Assembly: GCA_032718475.1 (NCBI GenBank)
Contig: JAUCBJ010000409.1
Coordinates: forward strand, 1-28,610
Direction of reading: 5' to 3'
DNA from: Nemertoderma westbladi
Lineage: Eukaryota; Xenacoelomorpha; Nemertodermatida; Nemertodermatidae
DNA: 28,610 nt
Part shown: piece by piece, positions 21,767 to 28,610 of the stretch
Layout: each line of letters starts with the position of its first letter
How positions within the stretch are numbered: position 1 is the first letter of the stretch
Position numbers and translations under genes: made by a program
Notes under the pieces: model-generated
What the model saw: the letters and a program-made list of their open reading frames with translations, nothing else
The model's database searches: none
What the model was told of the DNA's origin: nothing

Positions 21767-21773
21767 TTACTAT
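21767..21773 (+). repeat. LINE target-site duplication, right
   Basis: TTACTAT follows an (ATT)n-like LINE end; host sequence resumes as ATACTCTCTTGACTC exactly as in copy A. Confidence 0.85.
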
Positions 21774-21878
21774 ATACTCTCTTGACTCACTGTTGACTTA
21801 GGCATATGAAATGTTTTGACAAAAATCTTAAAAATTCTGAAGTATTAATTTTATAATTTTTTTATGCTTAAAATATAG

Positions 21879-22004
21879 AAGAACAACAACACAATGAATG
21901 CAGTGGATCTAAGAGTCAGTGGTATGACAGAGACGATCCTTCAGGAACTGGAGACTACGAGGTTCTTAAGGGACTCATGTCAACAAATGCCCAAGCTAAA
22001 GAAT
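21879..22004 (+). CDS. WxxW (CysD-like) domain B, first exon
   Basis: Identical by eye to 6399-6524, including acceptor AAATATAG and donor T|GTTAGA. It encodes the WYDRDDPSGTGDYE half of the domain and lies 106 bp downstream of the LINE's right target duplication. Splicing from EGF exon 9 to this exon is in frame (G|AA gives Glu). Confidence 0.85.
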
Positions 22005-22720
22005 GTTAGATGATATATTATAATATTAACGATTGCAACATAAATTAATCAACTCTCAATAAAGGTGAAATGTAGGGAATATCCTATTCCACTAGCTAAA
22101 ATATGGACTTTTTTTTAGCTACTCTGATGTATCTTTTAAATGATCTGAACGACTACTATAATCGGCCTGTTGCATTGAAACTGCACATTGAGATGCTATG
22201 CCAGCCCAACAAAAACATTTTGTCACCACCGTGCAATCCACAATTGGCATGTCCAATGCAACGTGCATTAAGAATGCTATGCCGTCTTATCAACTGATAC
22301 TGTTGTAATTCCTGTACATAGATAAAATGTAAATAGGAACAGTAAACCAACCAAATGCATCATTAAACATGCTAAGTAAGTAATAAGTATATAGCCTTTG
22401 ACAAATTAAATAAAGTTATGTTAAATATGGATGAGACAAGATATACAGTAGGAAAGACATGGAACATTAAATCAGTCTAAAAATAGTTGTATCTCATTAC
22501 TGATAAGGTATCCTATGGCCATATGTGCAAATGAGTTCTGAAATAATTTGGTACGAACGTTGGGCATTATGTATTTGCTGGAAAGTCAATGGTGACTCTA
22601 TGACTGTGGAATTCAGTGTCTGACACACTGAAACTGAAAATTCATATATTTACATTTTATATTTTTATACATTTATATTTACTTTATATTTACATATCAT
22701 TCGAAATATTATTTCTACAG

Positions 22721-22906
22721 GGTTTTCTCAACACAATTGTTTGGAACCAATATCATCCGAAGCTCGAACAAAACAAACACAAATCGATGCCAGGGCTACT
22801 GGAGATAGTTTTTCTATGTATTCAGCTGATGGTCTTATTTGTAAAAACATTGAACAGAGTAGTGGACGTTGGTGTCACGATTATGAGATACAGTTTTGCT
22901 GCCCTG
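22721..22906 (+). CDS. WxxW (CysD-like) domain B, second exon
   Basis: Identical by eye to 7285-7470 (acceptor ATTTCTACAG, donor GTATGT, phase 1-1), ending WCHDYEIQFCCP. The preceding intron is shorter than in domain A because the AT microsatellite is contracted. The next exon in frame is EGF exon 10. Confidence 0.88.
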
Positions 22907-22941
22907 GTATGTATTAGTCCCACATATTATTACTTTACTAG

Positions 22942-22961
22942 AAAGCCAGCAAGCTGGCTTT
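22942..22961. repeat. Perfect 9-bp-stem hairpin, copy B
   Basis: Same AAAGCCAGC/GCTGGCTTT stem as 7506-7525, the same distance from the WxxW donor. Confidence 0.8.
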
Positions 22962-23678
22962 AATCGAACCTGCCCCTCAAACCATTACCCTGAGTGCGCG
23001 AAAATGAAAACACGAAAATTGCCATCAACTCAACGATAGAAACACCAGCTGCTGGTACTCATGTGGGCCTAGTAAGCTACTACTATTTATTGAATGATTA
23101 GGGCCAAACTGCAGAGAAGTATATTACTTGCCAATTTTATTACTATCTCACTCTAACCCAGACAGTAATCAAATATCAACTGTAAGTTTGTATAATGTAT
23201 TACCCCACCAGATGAATAACTATTCCCAGTGAATCCTATGGGAATATCATTGTAGGCACTGGGCCGTTCAAATGTTTTATAGGATGATGATAATGAATGA
23301 TGAGGGACACAACTACACTACGTTTGTCTATATGGACGGTCTTTTCTAGTTGAATCATAAATGAATGAATTTACTCTTTTAGCCGAATTAGTGCGTTTTT
23401 TTTGCCGGAATAACAAATTTTGTCGACGTTCTGTGCGAGATTGGCGATATTTGAAAAAATTCTGAGGCACAAATATGTTGCTCAGATGACTGAATATCTC
23501 AAATAAAAAAGTTGGTGCATACTCGACGAGTTGAAATCGGTGAAATTCGACTTTAAATTTTCAAAACCGCTATTTTTCAGTGACCCCGTGATCGAAACGC
23601 CACAAAAAATATACAGTCTTGTGCACAACAAAAATTTGTTATTAAAATTCTTGCGTACCTGCTTGAGTTTTTGAGATA

Positions 23679-24080
23679 TTGGATGGTTATACATATATAC
23701 ACACACACATAACCACATCGTGTTTATCGTGCTCAACTCTTGACAAGAACTACCCTGGCCTATTAATAGGCAGGTTCGTTATAATGTCCTTATTAATAAG
23801 TGATATAGAACCGTTCATAAAAATACCATTTACTTTCATTTTGTTGAATATTGGAGATACAGATGGCCTAGTGCAATTCCTGGAGACCAACTTACAGTAT
23901 AGTTGTAGCTATACAACATGTATGTTGCAGTCGTTTCACAATTTAGTGGTAATCAATAATTATTATCCCAGACCCAGACCTAGGCAAATGAATTTTGCAT
24001 GGGATTCGCCCAACCCAAACCCAACTAAGGTAATGATCCTAAATTCGTCAACACTGAGGTCAATTTCTTTTAATAGCTAA
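23679..24080 (+). other. Unrecognised open frame, duplicate copy
   Basis: Partner of 8248-8649, 133 codons, open in both. No recognisable domain. Confidence 0.2.
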
Positions 24081-24329
24081 TAAATATCCGAGTTTATTTT
24101 TGTACCATCACATTGTTGTATTTTATGGATTTAATAGTGATTAATTGAGAATTGGTACCATTTTTTCTAAATCCTACTCTAAAGATTTGTATCTATTTTC
24201 TGACAATTATTGTTTTAGATTACTTAGGGCTTAGAATATTAATGTGCGAATTATTTTTAAATTGTCATTTAACTCACATAGATTTATAGATTTATAATTG
24301 AACAGCATTTACCTTTTGATCCATGTATT

Positions 24330-24623
24330 ATGATGCAGTCTATGTTTGTAAATTTTGCAGATAGTTTACAATGTTCATCCAAACGCGCTGTTAGATTTCT
24401 TGGTAACTTATGTTTATACGATTGCAGGTCGCGTAGTGGTGCGAATTTTCGAACGATAGGAAATTTGTGCAATTTATATAATCTTACTGATCTTACTGCT
24501 AAAAATGTAAAAAGTTTAAATTATATTCCACTTTTGAGTACTAATGAATGTAAAGTAAATTTAAGTAATCTTCCAGTTGAACCAACTGATGTTCAACAAT
24601 CCATTATAGAAAAGACCATATAA
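24330..24623 (+). other. Unrecognised 97-codon open frame
   Basis: Open from ATG ATG CAG to TAA and preceded by a possible acceptor (AATTTTGCAG, ending about 24360). It contains five cysteines and the block DCRSRSGANFRTIGNLC. It is the undeleted version of 8900-9110. No family is recognised; a transposon-derived fragment or a host exon lost in copy A are both possible. Confidence 0.3.
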
Positions 24624-24892
24624 TAGGTGTGCGAGGCAGGCAGTGCAGTTCATAAAATATGCGGCATAAATTTATTTGATCTTATAATAATGTATTGAAT
24701 GAACCCTGCGAAAACTAGAACTAAAACTAGTGAGCATATTATTATTGTTAATCTGTTATTTGAACATCATGGATGGGCTACCCATAACCATACATTTTTA
24801 GCTCTATCCAGTTAAATATGTACGTACATTTGCGATAATATTAGAGAATACTATTATATATAATGAAATTGTATATAATAATAATTTTATAG

Positions 24893-25006
24893 TGAATCCT
24901 TGCCATGGTATTGATTGTAATGGTAAAGGAACATGTAACAATGTAGGAGGTGGTGCTGTATGTGACTGCAGCGAAGGTTATGATTCTGTTGGTGGCACTT
25001 GTGTTG
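24893..25006 (+). CDS. EGF-like domain exon 10, after WxxW domain B
   Basis: 114 bp, phase 1-1, acceptor TTTTATAG, donor GTAAGG instead of the array's GTAAGT. Protein equals the array consensus, with two silent changes (GTA, GGT). Upstream intron matches that of exon 1, as expected for the segmental duplication. The downstream intron is a diverged array-type intron that lost about 100 bp and gained a piggyBac-like element. No eleventh array-type exon is found at the expected place: a TTATAG at about 26620 is followed by unrelated sequence. Confidence 0.94.
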
Positions 25007-25249
25007 GTAAGGAATATACCGGTACTTGATAATAGGCCATATATCAGTTCTTTATCATATAATTATATATAGTTTTTATTTAATATTATACTAAACAAGG
25101 GAAGTAAAGTAAAGGCGATGGTATAGATTCTATATAATTGATTTAAATATATTAATGAATATTTGTTAAGGATTTTATTTGAGATTGTCAGTTATTTGCC
25201 CATTCAAAAGGTTCCTTGTCAACATTGTCCTGGCTACCACCACGATCAT

Positions 25250-25253
25250 TTAA
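25250..25253. repeat. TTAA target duplication, left
   Basis: TTAA immediately before CCCTATCC. Its partner is 26251-26254. Confidence 0.85.
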
Positions 25254-26250
25254 CCCTATCCAACCTGAGTGTTGGCGTTTTCCGCCAACATTTTATAATG
25301 CTGTGAATTTGAGATATTTAAGGGCTATGCACTTGAAAATTGTTGACTTTTCCTAAAATTTACTGGTGAATCTCGTAGTGTCATTTATTTTTTTGTGCGA
25401 TTTTTAGTTTTTTTGCAAATGAGAATTTGTCAAAGGGAAGTCGAGAATTTTATCCAAATTTACTAAAATAATTCTTGGTGCTGTCACAATATTCCTAAGT
25501 TCTTAATTAATGTGATTCTGGTTGGACAATGCCTTAGCCTTGACACCCAATCAAATACCAAACTATTCAACCAGTTTTACCTGCCAGACAGATATTATTG
25601 AATTGAATTAAATTACAAGTGAAGGTAGATAAGGCATTGTGTTTGTTTACCTCATGCTGGAATTGAGATACCTAAAACACAGCTGGATAGAAAACTGGGT
25701 TGAGATCTGTAGCCAAGTTATCATCTAAGGATGTATTGAATTAAGTCACCAGGAGTCTGAAACTGCCTCAAGCAAAATAGCAAATTAGGTTGGCTTCCCA
25801 GGTTGCTGTTGCAGCATGCAGACAAGCTAATATTGTCTGACCACTTTATTCCAATTATTTACCAATCTTTGTAGTAGTGTACAGAATAGCCCCCAGCCAT
25901 CTGTCCTTTACTAGACTATAATATGAAACACTAAACCCAACATCTCATACAAGGTAGGAGGAGGGAGTAATTTGGTAAAGATAGGCAAATAGCAACTCTT
26001 TCCATTGAAACTATATGATATATTTTTTGAATGGTGCACTCTAATTAATTATTTAAATATTGGATAGTTAGCCATAATATTTTACATTAATTTAAAATCC
26101 ACTATATGCTCCATATATGTGTCTGTTTCCATGCGAAAACGCAACTAATTTTGAACATTTCTACCTCATTCAAAATGTATTCAAAATTGTTGGCAGAAAA
26201 CGCCAACACCCAGGTTGAATCTCGGATAGATTAGCCCAGGTTGAATAGGG
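25254..26250. mobile_element. piggyBac-like non-autonomous element (MITE)
   Basis: TTAA flanks both ends (25250-25253 and 26251-26254). Inside, the ends are inverted: CCCTATCCAACCTG on the left and CAGGTTGAATAGGG on the right, fitting the piggyBac rule of TTAA targets and CCC/GGG termini. Subterminal hairpins are also mirrored (TGTTGGCGTTTTCCGCCAACA-type at 25271-25291 and near 26189-26209). The right end has about 28 extra bases, including a second CAACCTGGG-type word. The 997-bp interior has no transposase frame. Removing element and one TTAA restores the array-type intron. Confidence 0.85.
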
Positions 26251-26254
26251 TTAA
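26251..26254. repeat. TTAA target duplication, right
   Basis: TTAA immediately after AATAGGG. Array-type intron sequence resumes with CTGTTTTCATTCC. Confidence 0.85.
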
Positions 26255-26625
26255 ACTGTTTTCATTCCATTCCAAATCCATCTCCATTACAGGATTAGGT
26301 TGAATCTTGGATTGGCTTATATTGATGTTCCATAGTCATGTAGGAATTTACTCCTTTCTGAGTAAGATTGATGCAATAACTCAACTTAAGAAAATAAGTA
26401 AATATATATTCCCCCTTATAACAATGTATGAAACATTGCGAAATATGTGGTCAGAAAAAATATATTGTTAATATGTCATTTGAAGATCATGGATGGACAA
26501 GGCAACCCATAAAATTAACTGGCATGGCCTGTTTTTTATCCACAGTTTTAGCTCTATCTAGTTAAAAATGTACATATGAGGTTATATATAAAAATATCAC
26601 AAAATTATAGTAATTGTAATATAAT

Positions 26626-27440
26626 TGGAACGAAGTCCGACTTCCACTTTCCATTGTCCAGACTTCCAGATTTCCACAACAGGTCATTCATCATCAGTTT
26701 ATTGAGTTGTTTGTTGGCCTGTTTGGATATATAGCAGACTTACGACCTCCAAATATGAAAGAGCAAGCTTGCCTTGCTAAACTAAACTATCTAGGGTATG
26801 GAAATCATCTTGAATAAAGCCTTCTCTGAAGGTAAGGTCTTTTTCCAGGCAGCAGTAAGCTTCTGTTGTTGCGGATGCTTCTCAGGTTTCATCGCATAAT
26901 ATACAATGCCCACTTAACAATCAAGGAACTGTACAATCTCGGTAGCGACCGAGAATTGACACAGCCGAGGGCCACCCAGCAGGCACTGGAGAGGTGACTT
27001 ACCGGTCACTATAGAGCAGCCAGGCGAGGGAAAATGTTGTGGTCAGCCATTGACATTCCCGCAACGTCTTTTGAAAAACCCTGATCTTGATAATGCAGAT
27101 GGATTGGAAGTTATATTGCTGATTGCGAACAGTGGAGAGGTATTGCGTGGCATAGCCATCCCAGTAGTATGGCCAATGTATATATGTATTCGTACATAGA
27201 AGTCCCTTTCAAAATTCTGGAAGCTGCTGCGCTGAAGAGGCTCAACCCTTTGCTGATATCAAACCAAATCGCTACTCTATCTCTGGATATTTGAATCATT
27301 TTTTTTTTTTTAATGTTCTTCATGCATTTTGCATTGTTCATTTTTTAATACTATAATAAAATTATATCATATTCTAGAACATTAATCAACATTAAATAAT
27401 GGAAAATTGCAAGTAAAAATTCTCGAAATTTGGTCGTATT
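26626..27440 (+). other. Unassigned insertion, possible degenerate RT debris
   Basis: Array homology ends near 26620. Beyond it the plus strand gives fragments resembling the C-terminal part of the LINE family at 3057-4241: LNYLGYGNHLE near 26780 (compare NFLGYNLAQ) and ELYNLGSDRELTQPRATQQA near 26930 (compare QLYNLTNLRPISQEAYRQV), with stops and shifts between. GC content is higher than in the surrounding introns. I am unsure; the resemblance is short. Confidence 0.3.
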
Positions 27441-27467
27441 GGGAGGAGGGAGGGGTTGGGGGTGGGG
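27441..27467 (+). other. G-quadruplex-type tract
   Basis: GGG-AGGA-GGG-A-GGGG-TT-GGGGG-T-GGGG: five runs of three or more G with loops of 1-4 bases on the plus strand, followed by further GGG runs. It lies in the intron before the last EGF exon. Confidence 0.75.
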
Positions 27468-27712
27468 ATGGTGGTTTGGGCTTTGGGTCCCTGAATATCG
27501 ACATTATATTAGGAGAGATAGTGTAATAATTAAACATATGTCAAATTATCTCATCTTAATGGGGTTTTTTAATTTTAGTCAAGTGCATTATAATATACAT
27601 TATAGCTATATAGTAAGTATATTTATGAGGTAGCCTTGCACCAACATTAAATTACTATTTGTTAGAAATCGCAAACTAACAATTAATTACTGCTTTGTTC
27701 CTCACAATTTAG

Positions 27713-27861
27713 AGAGTCTTTGTGATGGCGTTATGTGTAAAGATGACCAAGTTTGCCAGACTGATCATGATGGCCACCATTGTTATTGTAGTGATCACAG
27801 TCTAGCTATAGATGAGAAGAGTGGTGTATGTAAGGCATGTGATGGAGGATCAAACATAGAG
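27713..27861 (+). CDS. Divergent EGF-like domain exon 11
   Basis: After CACAATTTAG the phase-1 reading gives ESLCDGVMCKDDQVC, then the fourth and fifth cysteines (HHCYC), then IDEKSGVCKAC: spacing C-x4-C-x5-C-x8-C-x-C-x13-C, an EGF-like domain unlike the array copies. Val precedes the third cysteine, so there is no O-fucose consensus. The 3' end is uncertain. A donor GTGTGT at 27862 would retain the sixth cysteine but exit in phase 0. GTAAGG at 27830 would keep phase 1 but split the sixth cysteine codon. The frame would otherwise run to a stop at 27981. It follows exon 10 in frame. Confidence 0.7.
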
Positions 27862-28029
27862 GTGTGTTCTTATGTTCAAGTTTTTTTAATGTCATTCATT
27901 AGAGTATTGAGTGGGTCAATCACTTTTCCCTTAAATTCCTCACGAATGGTGCCAAAAGTGGTAAATAGGGTATTTCAATAACCAATTTCAAAAATGAATT
28001 GACTTTGGTCCTGAAAATGCGGGGCAAAA

Positions 28030-28350
28030 GTATTTCGCATCTTGGCATAGTGGTTAAATCCGTTTGCCTTGAATTCATATCTCTCGAAAGGTTCTGGGTT
28101 AAACCCCGTATTGGCATCGAAGAGTTTTCGTTTCGGCACAAATGCTTTAAGTGGACTAGCCAGGCACCAAAGAGTTTTCGTTTCAGCACAAATGCTTAAA
28201 GTGGACTAGCCAGAGCGCATCTCTATAAAACGCGTTATGGTTCACTGGTAATCAATCCGGTTGAGAAACAATGTTATCAAATCGCTGAACACTGCTATCA
28301 GAAGGAGTTACCAACCTATGGTATCTACAGGACCGCCGAGAGGGGGAGTG
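28030..28350 (+). mobile_element. tRNA-derived SINE-like sequence
   Basis: TGGCATAGTGG (28043-28053) matches the polymerase III A box, and GGTTAAACCC (28097-28106) is a B-box-like word one or two bases off consensus. Their spacing is about 54 bp and a stem-like CTGGG/CCC flanks the second. The body that follows is more GC-rich and carries a 50-bp tandem duplication. No clear tail or target duplication was found, so the ends are approximate. Confidence 0.45.
28121..28220 (+). repeat. 50-bp tandem duplication
   Basis: AGAGTTTTCGTTTCGGCACA starts at 28121 and recurs at 28171 (TTTCAGCACA in the second), followed in both by AAATGCTT and AAGTGGACTAGCCAG. It lies inside the SINE-like sequence. Confidence 0.85.
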
Positions 28351-28610
28351 GGGGAGGCATAGTGAGCAAAATCACCAGCCCCGGGAGATGCCCAGGGGTC
28401 CTAGAACGAACCCGCTGAGAAAATTTTGGAACACTGACACACACACCAACACACCCCCAACACACTGACTTTTAGAAAACAGCCACAGTATAATTATTAC
28501 AGTTTGCTGATGACTCGCAGTTTTGACTCGCCCCACATCCACATGGCATCAGAACCTTGGTACTGGCCTCAGAAGGATACAGGCCTATATCTATATTTAT
28601 TGGTGAGCTG
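28351..28610. other. Right edge, no gene seen
   Basis: Contains a CA-rich low-complexity patch (about 28434-28470) and a GACTCGCCCC word (about 28535) resembling the motif at the left end of the window. No coding sequence is recognised. Confidence 0.4.

Larger units (their letters stand above)
17935..25006 (+). repeat. Segmental duplication copy B, split by a LINE
   Basis: 17935-18080 plus 21774-25006 correspond to 6148-9883. Copy B has the LINE inserted at TTACTAT, keeps 109 bp lost in copy A (24432-24540), and lacks about 400 bp present in copy A around 9085-9508. Both WxxW exons and an EGF exon are retained with open frames. Confidence 0.92.

Noticed and set aside
28043-28106. Functional tRNA gene
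   Set aside because: The B box is degenerate and I could not fold a convincing acceptor stem or anticodon arm; a tRNA-derived repeat fits better.

Overview
The window is metazoan nuclear DNA. It is AT-rich and intron-rich, with canonical GT-AG splice sites and phase-1 extracellular-domain exons, and it carries LINE, piggyBac-like and tRNA-SINE-like elements. No taxon can be named from sequence alone; an invertebrate is likely. There is no sign of bacterial gene organisation.

The core is part of one plus-strand gene (about 6.4-27.9 kb) for a secreted or membrane mosaic protein. Every confident exon boundary is phase 1, so modules can be added or lost without breaking the frame. The order is: WxxW/CysD domain A in two exons (6399-6524, 7285-7470); nine near-identical 114-bp EGF-like exons at about 985-bp spacing (9770-17743); WxxW domain B in two exons (21879-22004, 22721-22906); a tenth EGF exon (24893-25006); and a divergent EGF exon (27713 to about 27861). 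Neither the start nor the end of the gene is identified.

Two levels of duplication built the locus. First, a WxxW-EGF segment of about 3.7 kb is present twice (6148-9883 and 17935-25006). The second copy was later split by a 3.7-kb LINE with a 7-bp target duplication, and the first copy keeps the empty site. Second, the EGF unit was amplified in tandem. Diagnostic variants repeat every four units (period about 3930 bp), so units 1-4 and 5-8 are copies of one four-exon block, a higher-order repeat inside a gene. One variant alternates a CAG splice acceptor with CTG in the order CTG-CAG-CAG-CTG, twice.

The left part (1-6130) holds no convincing gene body. It contains short GC-rich repeats, a 3.6-kb inverted repeat with 310-bp arms that may carry a gene's last two exons, a minus-strand reverse-transcriptase relic, a GC-rich homopolymer hairpin and an inner foldback repeat. 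The right part (25.0-28.6 kb) has a roughly 1-kb piggyBac-like non-autonomous element in an exact TTAA site, possible retroelement debris, a G-quadruplex-type tract and a tRNA-derived SINE-like sequence.
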